Source: Prolixibacter sp. NT017 (lineage in GTDB: Bacteria > Bacteroidota > Bacteroidia > Bacteroidales > Prolixibacteraceae). From it: a DNA stretch of 64,000 nucleotides. Numbering within the stretch: position 1 is the stretch's first letter; every line of letters begins with the position of its first letter. A program made the translations under genes and the position numbers. Below the pieces are notes generated by a model. It saw nothing but the letters and a program-made list of their open reading frames with translations. It did not search any database and was not told the DNA's origin. Of the stretch, positions 26,861 to 37,367 are shown piece by piece. Where the stretch lies: the NCBI RefSeq assembly GCF_009617875.1, contig NZ_BLAV01000001.1, positions 1,178,001 through 1,242,000 of the forward strand, written 5' to 3'.

Positions 26861-29287
26861 CTATTCATTTCGCAATGCTTCTACCGGATTTCGGGCAGCT
26901 GCTTTCCAGCTTTGCCAACTAACGGTGAGCAAGGCAACTCCAATGGCCAGTATTCCGGCTAACGCGAAAATCCACCAACTCAGACTGGTTTTGTAAGCAA
27001 AGTTCTCGAGCCATTTATTCATGGCGAACCAGGCAACCGGCGTGGCAATGACAAAGGCAATGGCTACCCATTTCACAAAATCTTTGTTGAGCATCGTCAT
27101 CACTTCCGATATTTTGGCCCCGTTCACTTTACGGATGCCGATTTCCTTGGTTCGGGCAATGGCAATAAACCAGGCCATGGCAAACAGATTGATGGTACTG
27201 ATGAGAATGGCCACCAGAACAAACGCCTGCAGCATTTTGAGTAGTTGATATTCCTTGAAAAACTGTTGATTGTAAAAATCATTCAGTATCAGGTATTCGA
27301 ACGGATAATTCGGGAATGTAGCCTGAAATTTCTTCCGTATAAACGGGATGACAGAAGCTATATTGGCCTGCTTGAGCTTCACAAAATAGTTGCCCCATAT
27401 CATGTTCTTCGTCCAGTCGAAAAGAATCATCGGACCGGGATGTTCACGCATATTCTGGAAATTGAAATCTGAACAAACACCCCTGATTTTCAATTCGATA
27501 TTTTGCAGGGCACTCTCGTCCGTTAGTTTTAGAACTCTGCCCACTGCTTCCTGCGGATTCTTATAACCTAAAAAGTTGAGGCACGATTGATTGATGATGC
27601 AACCTTCGTCGACATTTTCGGCGTGTGGCTCAAAATCGTTTCCGGCTAAAAGTTTGATGTCGAAAAGTTTGAGATAGTTGACACCGGCCACCAGAACCGC
27701 TGCTTTTCCTGACCGTTCGGTTCCTTTTTCCGCAAAGCTGAAGTTAAAGGCAGCTGTTTCTCCCGGCATCCGGTTACTTTGTGTAATACCTGATATGCTG
27801 GGATTCCGTAAAAGGTCTTGTTCGAAAGCATCCAGATTGTTGATGCGTTGTGAGGTTCGAAGGAAGTTTTGAGGAACTTTAACGGCGATGGTGTTTTCGA
27901 GGTTGAATCCCTTGTTTTTTTCTTTCAGGAAGTTCACCTGTTTGTTGATGCCGATAATCCCAGTGATAATGACCATGACAATGGCAAATTGACCAACGAC
28001 AAACAATTGCCGGAAGGAAATACCGGGCATCAGCGGTTTGTATTTGAGTTTAAACAGATCGAGACTGCTGAATCGTCCTATCAGGTAACCGGGAATAATG
28101 CCGTTAACAATCATGCTTATTAAGAGGATGCTTCCCAAACCAAACCAGAATAACCGATTGTGCAGTGAGAAATCGAGCGTGATGCCAAACTGGTTTTGGA
28201 TAAATGGTAGAAGTAATATGCAGATCAGGAAAGCAACTGCTGTTGCTATCGAATGAATGACGAGCGAATCGGTCAACGATTGCCCAATGAGTGTTTTCCG
28301 GTTGGCACCAAAAACCTTTTTCAATCCGGTTGCTGAGGCATGATTGAGCGCCCGGGTAAAAGAAAAATGAATGTAATTGAGTCCGACCGCCAATACAATC
28401 AGCAAGCTGATGATGAGCAGAATGTACAGGTAATCGGCTCGGGCGTTGGTTTGCAGCTCTTGTTTCAGATGTGAGTTCAGATGAATATCTTTCAACGGCT
28501 GCAAATGGTACACATGCAACTGGTTATTTTTCTCGAAATAATCCTTTTTATGCGCCATCGCCAGTTGGTTCATCTTCTGCTCCAAAGCTTGCAAGTCAGT
28601 CCCTAGATGTACTTTCAGGTAAGTGTAAAAATCGGTTTCTCCCCACGGTGCTTTCATGGGAGGAGGAAGATGCATCTGGTCGTGAAACGACAGCAGCATA
28701 TCGGGATGAAAGTGCGCCTGCCGGGGAATATCCTTGTAAACACCGACCACCTGGTATTCAAAAGCCGGATATTTGGTAATGGTTTTGCCAACCGGATTCT
28801 CGTTGCCGAAATACTTTCTGGCTGTCGATTCCGATAGAAGAACCGTATAGGGAGCAGTCAAAACCCGGGAGCCATCACCCTGTAGCAGCTGAAAAGAGAA
28901 GATATTCAGCAGGCCCGGCGAAGCAAAATAGACTTTGGTATCCTTGAAAATATTCTCACCGATTTTGTATTGCGGATTATTGGTTTGAGCCAGAAATCCG
29001 GTTTCGGTAACTTCCGGGTACGTTTTTTTCAATGAACTTCCCATATCCCGTTCACATTCGGGGATGGAAATCTGAAGTTTGCCATCGGAATATAAATCGG
29101 TAGTAATACGATAAATATTTCCGGCATAGGGAAATACCCGGTCGTATTGCTGTTCGTAGGATACGTATCCGGAAACCAGGATGAAGGTGACCAATCCGAC
29201 CGACATGGAAATGAGAAGAAGGAGAGTGGGCCTCAGGTTGTGTCTGAGTGTCCGGATGGTCATATGGAAATGATACAGGATATTCAT
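26861..29287 (-). CDS. FtsX-like ABC-transporter permease
   Basis: An 808-residue permease, the longest of the array. The N-terminal helix (LLLISMSVGLVTFILVSGYVSYE) precedes a periplasmic domain. The central helix group (YLYILLIISLLIVLAVGLNYIHFSF) carries the coupling motif ATGLKKVFGANRKTLIGQS. The C-terminal block (KEIGIRKVNGAKISEVMTMLNKD) belongs to the homogenised type and ends RNPVEALRNE, with Asn in place of the Tyr found in the other copies. A 172-bp gap separates it from the divergent copy downstream, and a DUF1080-like gene lies 15 bases upstream, so it is probably co-transcribed with that gene. Confidence 0.94.
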   Translation of the reverse strand: MNILYHFHMTIRTLRHNLRPTLLLLISMSVGLVTFILVSGYVSYEQQYDRVFPYAGNIYRITTDLYSDGKLQISIPECERDMGSSLKKTYPEVTETGFLAQTNNPQYKIGENIFKDTKVYFASPGLLNIFSFQLLQGDGSRVLTAPYTVLLSESTARKYFGNENPVGKTITKYPAFEYQVVGVYKDIPRQAHFHPDMLLSFHDQMHLPPPMKAPWGETDFYTYLKVHLGTDLQALEQKMNQLAMAHKKDYFEKNNQLHVYHLQPLKDIHLNSHLKQELQTNARADYLYILLIISLLIVLAVGLNYIHFSFTRALNHASATGLKKVFGANRKTLIGQSLTDSLVIHSIATAVAFLICILLLPFIQNQFGITLDFSLHNRLFWFGLGSILLISMIVNGIIPGYLIGRFSSLDLFKLKYKPLMPGISFRQLFVVGQFAIVMVIITGIIGINKQVNFLKEKNKGFNLENTIAVKVPQNFLRTSQRINNLDAFEQDLLRNPSISGITQSNRMPGETAAFNFSFAEKGTERSGKAAVLVAGVNYLKLFDIKLLAGNDFEPHAENVDEGCIINQSCLNFLGYKNPQEAVGRVLKLTDESALQNIELKIRGVCSDFNFQNMREHPGPMILFDWTKNMIWGNYFVKLKQANIASVIPFIRKKFQATFPNYPFEYLILNDFYNQQFFKEYQLLKMLQAFVLVAILISTINLFAMAWFIAIARTKEIGIRKVNGAKISEVMTMLNKDFVKWVAIAFVIATPVAWFAMNKWLENFAYKTSLSWWIFALAGILAIGVALLTVSWQSWKAAARNPVEALRNE

Positions 29288-29302
29288 TGATCAAGCGTTA
29301 GG

Positions 29303-29956
29303 TTAGTTTGCTTCCGGACTAATCTCTAGGTTTTTGAACCATCCCTCTGAATTATTGCCAACCCAAAAGGCAATCCATCCTTTTTCCCGTGTACTGATTT
29401 GATTAACTACTAATGAAGGTTTAGATGAATGGTTGACATAAACTTTCACTTCCGGATAGGCAACCTGAATCGTTGCATGAAACCATTCATCCGGCTCGGG
29501 TACAGGCGTAACATTATTTTCATATTCTCCCGGATGCTCGCTTCTGAGTTTATACCAGCCGTATTGTGGGGCAGAAATGTACTGCACTGAATGTGTGTTT
29601 CTTTCCGGATTTCTGAAATTAAATGGACGGAAGTAAACGGCATCGAATGTGCTGTCATTTACGCCATGAAAAGCCAGACCAACAAAACTTTGCCCCGGAA
29701 CATTTTTCCCTTTGATATCCACTTCGATGGTGCCGTTTTGAAATTCAACACCATTCAGAATGAGCAAACCATCTCCCGGTTTCGCATCCATGTGCACATT
29801 TCCGTTATAAGAGATTCCGTGGTTAAACGCTGACCATTTCTGGTTGTCCTGAACTGTCGACAAATCAGGGACAATTACTTTTGCTTGCTGTGCTTCTGCC
29901 GAAAACAGGACGCTGAACAGAAGTGCAATCAGTAAAAAAAATCTGTTAGTCTTCAT
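29303..29956 (-). CDS. Secreted DUF1080-like/concanavalin-fold protein
   Basis: A 217-residue secreted protein with a signal peptide (RFFLLIALLFSVLFSAEAQ). The body is all-beta with motifs seen in 3-keto-disaccharide hydrolase (DUF1080) and LamG-like folds: FQNGTIEVDIKGKNVPGQSFVGLAFHG, FDAVYFRPFNF, YGWYKLRSEHPGEYENN, EWFHATIQVAYPEVKVYVN, and the closing GWIAFWVGNNSEGWFKNLEI. No catalytic residues can be named with confidence. It lies inside the FtsX array, 15 bases before an FtsX gene, so it may be a periplasmic partner or simply a passenger. Confidence 0.82.
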   Translation of the reverse strand: MKTNRFFLLIALLFSVLFSAEAQQAKVIVPDLSTVQDNQKWSAFNHGISYNGNVHMDAKPGDGLLILNGVEFQNGTIEVDIKGKNVPGQSFVGLAFHGVNDSTFDAVYFRPFNFRNPERNTHSVQYISAPQYGWYKLRSEHPGEYENNVTPVPEPDEWFHATIQVAYPEVKVYVNHSSKPSLVVNQISTREKGWIAFWVGNNSEGWFKNLEISPEAN

Positions 29957-30027
29957 GGTTTTTCACGTTTTGTCAGGTTATGGAATTGATTATTCGGTTG
30001 TATGCATATTACGGATTAATTGTCAGA

Positions 30028-32418
30028 TTATTCATATCGCAAAGCATCGATTGGATTTCGGGTCGCAGCCCGGTAAGAATGCCAGCTTACTGTCAGCAAA
30101 GCAATAACCAGAGCCAGGAATCCGGCTAAGACAAAAATCCACCAACTTAAGCTGGTTCGGTAGGCAAAGTCTTCCAGCCATAAATTCATGCCATACCAGG
30201 CAACAGGCGTCGCAATTACAAAAGCTACGGCCACCCATTTGACGAAATCTTTGTTCAGCATGGCCATTACTTCCGAAACTTTGGCACCGTTCACTTTACG
30301 GATGCCGATTTCTTTAGACCGTTGTTCGGCAGCAAAGGTGGCGAGACCGAATAGTCCCAGGCACGATATAAAGATTCCAAGGCCTGCGAAATAACGAGAC
30401 AAGGAAGATACTCGTTGGTCTGAGACATAAAGTGCCTGATAGGCTGCATCCATAAATTGGAAATCGAACGGGTATCCGTGATTAAAATCGTCATAAAGTT
30501 TTTTAAGCGAGGCAAGAGTCTGTTTTTCTCTCGCGTGGTCAATCCGGACCATCACATTTAATGTTTTGCCCGGGTCCAGCCGAATAATTGCCGGGGCGAT
30601 CGCACTATGTAGTGATTGGAAATTAAAGTTCTTGACAACACCAATAACTTGTTTTTCCTGCCCCCAGAATTGAATTGTCTGGCCAATGGGATGCTTAAGA
30701 CCCATTACTTTTACCGCCGCTTCGTTCAGTATTATCTTATTTGCTTCGTCTCCGTATTTATCTGAAAAACTACGCCCCTCCTTCATTTGAATTTTCATTG
30801 TTTCAAGTAAATGATAATCCACTGGAATTGCTTCGAACCGTATATCGGTGTTGGGATCTTTCCCCTCCCAGCCGACTCCGTACGTTGTTGAAAAACTTCC
30901 CAGTAAGTTTCCACCCATTGTGGACGCATCGATGACTCCCGGTATTTTTCGGATTTCGGATAGAAAGGCTTCCTGTTTCTGAGCTATATTTCCTTCTTTG
31001 CTGAAGAATAAGACATTGTCTTTCTGGTAGCCAAGATTTTTATTCCTGACAAATTCAATTTGTTTATAGGTAACCAACATGACAACAATGAGAATGACCG
31101 ATATACTAAATTGAAAGACAACAAGTCCTTTGCGAGCCAAAAGCTCGTTGAAAGATTTCGAAGATTCTCCTTTCAGAATATTTAAAATATTGAATCCGGA
31201 CAGATACAACGCGGGATAAATACCAGATAACATACCGGTTATCAGACTAAAAATAAAGACTGGCAGGATAAAACCAGCATGAAAACTCAGGCTTAGGTGT
31301 TTTCCGGTAATCTGGTTGAATTGAGGCAGGAATAGGGCAACCAGGGCGAATGAAAGAAATAATGCCAGTACTGATATGGCAACGGCTTCACCCATGAATT
31401 GCAGTACCAATGCTCTTCGCTTGCTGCCCATTACTTTTTTTATACCAACTTCCTTAAATCTGCGGGAAGCCTGAGCGGTGGACAGATTCATGAAATTGAT
31501 TCCGGCGATGAGCAGAATAAACAGTGCGACGATCAAGAAAAGCCTTATGTACTCTATTTTTCCGCCGGATTGTATTCCGTTTTCGTATTTCCCGTGAAGG
31601 TATTCGCTGGAATATCGAACGGCAAACAGGACATCGGTTGAGCCTGCTATTTTGGTTTTCATAAAACCGGCAAGCTTGTGATTGAATTGGTCCACATTCG
31701 TGCCCTTATGCAAAAGGAGGAATGTAAGCGGAGCATTGTTACCCCACTGAATGCCCCGGCCTATTTCTTTCGAAAGTGAAAGCCAGGCTTCGAACGGTAG
31801 TACAAAATCAAATTGCGTTGAGGAATTTTTGGGTATTCCGTTGAAAATACCTGAGACCACAACTTCTTTTTTGAAATTGAGCAATTGCCAGGTAACGGTT
31901 CTTCCTATGACATTCTCCGTTGTGTTGAACAAAGCCATGGCGAGTTTTTTCGAAATGACAATTGCATTTTTATCTGTCAGAACCTGTCCAGCGTTTCCTT
32001 GTACTAAACCGTAGGAGAACATTTTGAAAAAATCTTTTCCCGCAAATTGTCCGGCTGCTTTTATAATATCATCTCCTCCGGTTGAAAGGGCGAATTTTCC
32101 AAAAAAAGATGATGGAGTAACGGCGGCAGCCATTTCTACCTCCGGCATTTCTTCTGCCAGGGTTCTGGCTAGCATGTCGGGTGTCCATCCTTGTGTGATG
32201 ATCTGGTCTCCTGATTGTTGGTTTTGCAGTACCTGGTAAAGTTGCTGATCGTTTTTATGGAATTTATCGACACTCAGTTCATCTTTCACCCATATGGAAA
32301 TCAGGATAACACAGGCAAAAGCAACCGAAAGTCCAGCCATATTGATGAAGAAAGAACCCTTTTGTCTTTTAAAATTTCGAAGTATCAGTCGTATCTGGTA
32401 TCGTATCATGATTCGCAA
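30028..32418 (-). CDS. FtsX-like ABC-transporter permease
   Basis: A 796-residue permease with the array's common layout. The N-terminal helix is FFINMAGLSVAFACVILISIWVKDE. The first periplasmic domain is followed by LFLIVALFILLIAGINFMNLS and the coupling motif RRFKEVGIKKVMGSKRRALVLQ. The second copy of the motif is QRSKEIGIRKVNGAKVSE. Its 3' end is nearly identical in DNA to the next gene upstream (32458): 58 bases match exactly at 30132-30189 and 32562-32619. A second Met three codons in could be the true start. Confidence 0.94.
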   Translation of the reverse strand: MRIMIRYQIRLILRNFKRQKGSFFINMAGLSVAFACVILISIWVKDELSVDKFHKNDQQLYQVLQNQQSGDQIITQGWTPDMLARTLAEEMPEVEMAAAVTPSSFFGKFALSTGGDDIIKAAGQFAGKDFFKMFSYGLVQGNAGQVLTDKNAIVISKKLAMALFNTTENVIGRTVTWQLLNFKKEVVVSGIFNGIPKNSSTQFDFVLPFEAWLSLSKEIGRGIQWGNNAPLTFLLLHKGTNVDQFNHKLAGFMKTKIAGSTDVLFAVRYSSEYLHGKYENGIQSGGKIEYIRLFLIVALFILLIAGINFMNLSTAQASRRFKEVGIKKVMGSKRRALVLQFMGEAVAISVLALFLSFALVALFLPQFNQITGKHLSLSFHAGFILPVFIFSLITGMLSGIYPALYLSGFNILNILKGESSKSFNELLARKGLVVFQFSISVILIVVMLVTYKQIEFVRNKNLGYQKDNVLFFSKEGNIAQKQEAFLSEIRKIPGVIDASTMGGNLLGSFSTTYGVGWEGKDPNTDIRFEAIPVDYHLLETMKIQMKEGRSFSDKYGDEANKIILNEAAVKVMGLKHPIGQTIQFWGQEKQVIGVVKNFNFQSLHSAIAPAIIRLDPGKTLNVMVRIDHAREKQTLASLKKLYDDFNHGYPFDFQFMDAAYQALYVSDQRVSSLSRYFAGLGIFISCLGLFGLATFAAEQRSKEIGIRKVNGAKVSEVMAMLNKDFVKWVAVAFVIATPVAWYGMNLWLEDFAYRTSLSWWIFVLAGFLALVIALLTVSWHSYRAATRNPIDALRYE

Positions 32419-32457
32419 ATTTGAATGTGAGCGATTACAATTTTCGTTTCTTTATTT

Positions 32458-34794
32458 TTATTCATATCGCAAAGCCTCAATTGGATTTTGGGTCGCAGCC
32501 CGGTACGAATGCCAGCTTACTGTCAGTAGGGCTATCATCAGAGCCAGTAATCCAGCAAAGGCAAAAATCCACCAACTTAAGCTGGTTCGGTAGGCAAAGT
32601 CTTCCAGCCATAAATTCATAGTATACCAGGCAACAGGCGTTGCAATAATAAAAGCAACGCCTACCCACTTGATGAAATCTTTGTTCAGCATAGCCATTAC
32701 CTCTGAAACTTTGGCGCCATTGACTTTACGGATACCGATTTCTTTGGTTCGTCGTTCAGCAGCAAAGATGGCCAGTCCCAGCATACCCATACACGAAATA
32801 ACGATGGCCAGTAGTGCGAAGATGCTCATGGTTTGTGCCAGCCGTTCTTCGGATTTGTACATGGAATTGAACCAGTCGTCGTAGAACTCATATTTGTAAG
32901 GATAGCCTGGCATAACTTTTTGCCAGGTTTTGTGAATAAACTTCATGGTTTCACCAATGTGGTTAGCAGACAGCCGGATACTAATTGCATTTGCGTACCC
33001 TTTGGAAGCTAGAATGATAAATGCTGGCCCGATAGGTTTTCGCATGGAACTGTAGTGGAAATCATTGACAACACCGATGATGTCATAGCCTCCGTAGTTG
33101 TTAAAACGCTTGTTATCCAGGTTTGTGAATCCGAAATGTTTATACCCTGCTTCATTGATAAGACAAACTTTACCAAAATCGCTAGTCTGCGGGACTCTTC
33201 CTTTGATGATGTGGAGCCCCAGGGTTTTGATGAATGAACTGTCGGCCATGATGGTGGGGACAGACTCGTTTTTATATCCGAGGTCTAACCGGATATCTCC
33301 CGGGACTCCCTGGCTTACACTCGCATTTTTGATGTAAGGCGACTTTTTCAGTTCGCTCGCGAGGACCGACGTTTTATTCATGTCCTGGTCCTTCAGCCAG
33401 GGAATGTCGAGGCGTAACAGTTGTTCCTGATTGAATCCCAAATCCTGATGTTTGACGTATTGAATCTGGCGCCGAACAATGAGCACCGAAACGATCAGTA
33501 TCACCGAGATGGCAAATTGAAACACGGTCAACGACTGACGCAGGTAATTTTTCTTTCCGGAGATGAATGTTGTGCCACTTAAGATCTTTACCGGATTAAT
33601 ACCTGATAAAACAATTCCGGGACCGATGCCACTCACTAATCCTAAAATCAGAATGGAAAAGAGAAGAACAATGGAATTCGGGAAGTGATACAGAATGTTG
33701 AAATCAAGTTTCGTGTTGAAGGCAATTTCATACATCGGAAGCATGAACCGCAACAGGAGTGCCCCAATAAGAAACGCGGTAAGACTTATCAGCGTCGATT
33801 CGGCTACCATCTGACCGATGATCTGTTTCCTACTGGCTCCAATGGTTTTGCGGATTCCGCTTTCTTTGGTTCGTTTGGCCTGCTGTGCAACCGTGAGGTT
33901 GATGTAGTTGATAACGGCCAGAATGAGAATGATAAGACCAATGGCGGCAAACAGTTGCAACAATTTGGCATTCCCTTTCCGGTTCGACCCACCGGTGGTT
34001 GGATCATGCAGATAAATATCCTTCAGTGGCAGGAATCCGGCTTTTTCAACATACGGTTTTAGCAATTCTTTGTGCGCATTGATTTTCGCGATGAGTTGCT
34101 CCGGCTTTTCATTCTTCTTCAGTTGCACATAGATTTCAAAAGGCCATCGGTACGTACTCAAATCGTCTGAGTTTCCTATAGCTTGCTTGAACTTAAAATT
34201 ATCGTTCTGAGCATTCAGGATAAAGTTGGCCGTGAAACTGGAATTGGCTGGAAAATCCTTGATGACAGCACTGACGGTTACCGGATAGATGTCATAAACC
34301 TCCAGTTCCTTTCCCAATGCATTTTGGTTCCCGAAAAGCTTTTTAGCTGTACGTTCTGTGATGACTACCGAATTTTTATCCTGAAAAGGAGTAGTGGTTT
34401 GCTGGGCAAGAACCGGAACGGAAAACATATTGAAGAACTGCGGATCAACCGACATGGCCCCCGCATGCAAATAAACTCCTTCCTTTCCGTATTTTATTTC
34501 AACCGAGTTATTGTAACAGTCTACGTAGCACGCATGTTTAACTTCCGGGAAATGCTGAAGAAGAATGTCTTTTACCCGGTAGTCGATTTCGCTGGAATTC
34601 TTTTTTGCATCGGTGAGCCGGATGATTTGGCGGTAGTTTTTGTTGTAGCGATCGTATGAATTTTCTTTTAACAGAAAAAGAGTGATAGCCAGACTAACAG
34701 AAATAGCAAATGCAAATCCGGCCACATTGATCAATGTGAATTTCGGATTGGTTCGCATGTTCCGCAAAGCCGTTTTTATATAGTATCCAATCAT
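32458..34794 (-). CDS. FtsX-like ABC-transporter permease
   Basis: A 778-residue permease. The N-terminal helix (LINVAGFAFAISVSLAITLFLLKE) leads into a periplasmic domain with several Cys (CYVDCYNN), unusual among the copies. The central helices (LFAAIGLIILILAVINYINLTVAQQ) precede the motif KRTKESGIRKTIGASRKQIIGQ, and the C-terminal motif is RRTKEIGIRKVNGAKVSE. It is spaced 39 bases from the gene downstream, consistent with one transcript. The N-terminal two thirds are clearly diverged from the neighbours, while the last part is nearly identical to the 30028 gene. Confidence 0.94.
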   Translation of the reverse strand: MIGYYIKTALRNMRTNPKFTLINVAGFAFAISVSLAITLFLLKENSYDRYNKNYRQIIRLTDAKKNSSEIDYRVKDILLQHFPEVKHACYVDCYNNSVEIKYGKEGVYLHAGAMSVDPQFFNMFSVPVLAQQTTTPFQDKNSVVITERTAKKLFGNQNALGKELEVYDIYPVTVSAVIKDFPANSSFTANFILNAQNDNFKFKQAIGNSDDLSTYRWPFEIYVQLKKNEKPEQLIAKINAHKELLKPYVEKAGFLPLKDIYLHDPTTGGSNRKGNAKLLQLFAAIGLIILILAVINYINLTVAQQAKRTKESGIRKTIGASRKQIIGQMVAESTLISLTAFLIGALLLRFMLPMYEIAFNTKLDFNILYHFPNSIVLLFSILILGLVSGIGPGIVLSGINPVKILSGTTFISGKKNYLRQSLTVFQFAISVILIVSVLIVRRQIQYVKHQDLGFNQEQLLRLDIPWLKDQDMNKTSVLASELKKSPYIKNASVSQGVPGDIRLDLGYKNESVPTIMADSSFIKTLGLHIIKGRVPQTSDFGKVCLINEAGYKHFGFTNLDNKRFNNYGGYDIIGVVNDFHYSSMRKPIGPAFIILASKGYANAISIRLSANHIGETMKFIHKTWQKVMPGYPYKYEFYDDWFNSMYKSEERLAQTMSIFALLAIVISCMGMLGLAIFAAERRTKEIGIRKVNGAKVSEVMAMLNKDFIKWVGVAFIIATPVAWYTMNLWLEDFAYRTSLSWWIFAFAGLLALMIALLTVSWHSYRAATQNPIEALRYE

Positions 34795-34880
34795 TTCATA
34801 GTTCTATTTGAGGTCGTTATCATTTTGCTAAATCAAATGAGAAAGATTGTTCATTTCTCATTTCTAATTGTCCATTATTT

Positions 34881-37280
34881 TTATTCATACCGCAACGCAT
34901 CTATCGGGTTGCGGGTTGCAGCCTTGTATGATTGCCAGCTGACCGTGAGCAGAGCAATAGCGAAGGATAATATCCCGGCAAGGGCAAATATCCACCAACT
35001 GAGTCCGGTTCGGTAAGCAAAATTCTCCAGCCATAAATTCATGACATACCAGGCAATCGGTGTAGCTACAATAAAAGCAATGGCTACCCATTTGGCGAAA
35101 TCCTTGTTCAGTAAAGTCATTACCTCCGAGATATTAGCGCCGTTTACCTTTCGGATACCAATTTCTTTGGTTTTGCTGATGATGGTAAAGAGACTGATGG
35201 CATACAAACCGACCGCCGCAATGGCTATCGAAAGGATGGACAGAATGAGTAATAGCTTTTTTGCCTGCTGATCTCTGCCATACTGACTAGCCAGGACAGC
35301 GTTGTGAAATTCATATTGAAGAGGTTGACTAATGTTGTACTTTTTCCATTGCTTCTGCAGGATAGCAATCACATCGGATAGTTCATTTGTCCGGTATTTG
35401 ACAAAGATATGTCCGTTGTTTTCTGTTCTCAGCATTATCAAGGGCTGAATCTTGTGATAGAGCGAACGATAGTTGAAGTCGCTAATAATTCCGATGATAC
35501 GAAACCGGGAATTATTCATTAACAGTTCTTTCCCGATTAGAGAACCTTTTTTTCTGTATTCGTTAGCAGCGGTTTGGTTTAAGATGACGGCCTTATCGTC
35601 AGTAGGGTGATTCGTATCGAAAAAACGTCCTTGATTCATCTTCAAACCAAATGTTTTCAGGAACTCATCGTCTACCTGCATGGCGCTAGTGTGTACAAAA
35701 TTATCTTCGTTTTGCGTCTCGAAGTATGCACTAGTCATGCCTGGGTCATCTTTCCCGAAATTGACATCGCTGGTGGTAACATCCTTTATGGCGGCATAGG
35801 TTTTCAGGTCGTTGATAAAGCTTTTGCGGTTGGCATCTTTCATGCCGTACAGATTGAACATGAGAACGTTGTTGCCATCATATCCCCGGTTTTTATTCAC
35901 CATGTAGCTAATCTGCTTTTGCACAATGATGGAGCTGAGAATGATCAGAGCTGACAGTGCAAATTGCAGGAAAACAAAACTGTTCTTGACGGTAAAGCGG
36001 TGGTGACTATTTTTTTCATCCTTTAAGAGATTGAGCACCTTTCTTTTGGATACATAGTAGATGGGCAAAATATTTGTTAGCATGTTAAATAGCAACAACG
36101 CGAGGAAAGTAAGCAGGAATATCTTTATCAATAAAATCGGCGAAATTTCAACACTCAGATTCAGATAATGAGCCAGTGGTTTTCCGCCCACTTCATAGAG
36201 TAAGATAGCCAGAAAAAATCCAATCGTCCAGAAAATCAATGATTCATACAGGAACTGTGAGGCAATTTGTCCGCTAAAAGCACCTGTCGTTTTCCGAATG
36301 CCAATCTCTTTCAGGCGAGTGGATAAATTGGCAATGGTGAGATTCGTGAAATTAATAGATGAAATTAGCAAGACCAGTAAGGCCAGAATGATGGCCCCGT
36401 ATACATATGTTTTACTGGCTGTAACAGCCGGGTCGAATTTGTGATTGCTGAAATGAATGGCTGTTAGCGGTTCCACCAAATAAAAGAGATAAAGCGAATC
36501 ATTCGCCTTCATATCATCCCATGTTTTCGCTTTGTCTCCATCAATTTCAGGCATGCTGTGCGTGTAGACGGTTTTGGTTAGTTGAAAGCTCAACTTATCA
36601 ACATCGGGGTTTGCTGTATTTGTTTTGATGTAGGTATAGTATGATTGAGAACCTAGATCCTGTTTTTCAGGTTGGGATTTTTCAATGGACTGAACAACCT
36701 GATATTGCAAGTGAAAGTTTTTGGGAAAATCCTTGAATACACCTGTAATTACACAGTCTTCGTCCATCAACTTGACCACTTTATCCAATGCGGCATCGGC
36801 ATTGCCAAATAATTTAATGGCCAAACTTTCGGATATCGCAATATCATTTTTCGAGCCAAACAGATTAGAAGATGCTTTTTTAACCGGAAGATGAAAAAAT
36901 GAGAAGAAATTCGGATCAGCAAAGAGCAACGGACCGCCTTTGATTATCTCGTCGTGGTAATGGATATCGGCATTTCTGTCAGGTCGGAGCCTCGTTGCCT
37001 CAGTAACTTCCGGAATGTCATGAACCACAGTTTCTGCCATGGCGGCACTGGTTACCGCATAATCAGCCTCATCTCCGTTGAGGTTTCCTTTCATGTAAAT
37101 GCGGAAAATCTTGTCCTTGTCGGGAACAAATTTGTCGAAACTGGTTTCGTAATAGACGTAACCGGCAGCGAACAAAATCACTGCAAAGGAGATGCTGATT
37201 CCGAAAAGTTTGGCAAATGATAATGCACTGTTTTTTCGCGCATTCCGAAGGGCCATTTTGATATTGGAAAGGTTGAGCAT
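34881..37280 (-). CDS. FtsX-like ABC-transporter permease
   Basis: A 799-residue permease. The N-terminal segment is FAKLFGISISFAVILFAAGYVYYE. The periplasmic domain contains TRLRPDRNADIHYHDE. The central coupling motif is TRLKEIGIRKTTGAFSGQIAS and the C-terminal one KTKEIGIRKVNGANISEVMTLLNKD, so both coupling motifs are well preserved here. The C-terminal helices end RNPIDALRYE. It lies 86 bases upstream of the next permease and 87 bases downstream of the Ser-Gly repeat protein. No ATPase is adjacent. Confidence 0.94.
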   Translation of the reverse strand: MLNLSNIKMALRNARKNSALSFAKLFGISISFAVILFAAGYVYYETSFDKFVPDKDKIFRIYMKGNLNGDEADYAVTSAAMAETVVHDIPEVTEATRLRPDRNADIHYHDEIIKGGPLLFADPNFFSFFHLPVKKASSNLFGSKNDIAISESLAIKLFGNADAALDKVVKLMDEDCVITGVFKDFPKNFHLQYQVVQSIEKSQPEKQDLGSQSYYTYIKTNTANPDVDKLSFQLTKTVYTHSMPEIDGDKAKTWDDMKANDSLYLFYLVEPLTAIHFSNHKFDPAVTASKTYVYGAIILALLVLLISSINFTNLTIANLSTRLKEIGIRKTTGAFSGQIASQFLYESLIFWTIGFFLAILLYEVGGKPLAHYLNLSVEISPILLIKIFLLTFLALLLFNMLTNILPIYYVSKRKVLNLLKDEKNSHHRFTVKNSFVFLQFALSALIILSSIIVQKQISYMVNKNRGYDGNNVLMFNLYGMKDANRKSFINDLKTYAAIKDVTTSDVNFGKDDPGMTSAYFETQNEDNFVHTSAMQVDDEFLKTFGLKMNQGRFFDTNHPTDDKAVILNQTAANEYRKKGSLIGKELLMNNSRFRIIGIISDFNYRSLYHKIQPLIMLRTENNGHIFVKYRTNELSDVIAILQKQWKKYNISQPLQYEFHNAVLASQYGRDQQAKKLLLILSILSIAIAAVGLYAISLFTIISKTKEIGIRKVNGANISEVMTLLNKDFAKWVAIAFIVATPIAWYVMNLWLENFAYRTGLSWWIFALAGILSFAIALLTVSWQSYKAATRNPIDALRYE

Positions 37281-37367
37281 TTGATTTCTTATTATGATTT
37301 CTTTCAGCTATTTGTATCGTGTTGATTCGGTCTGATTTTGTCGCTGCCTTTCAGTTTTATCTTTAAT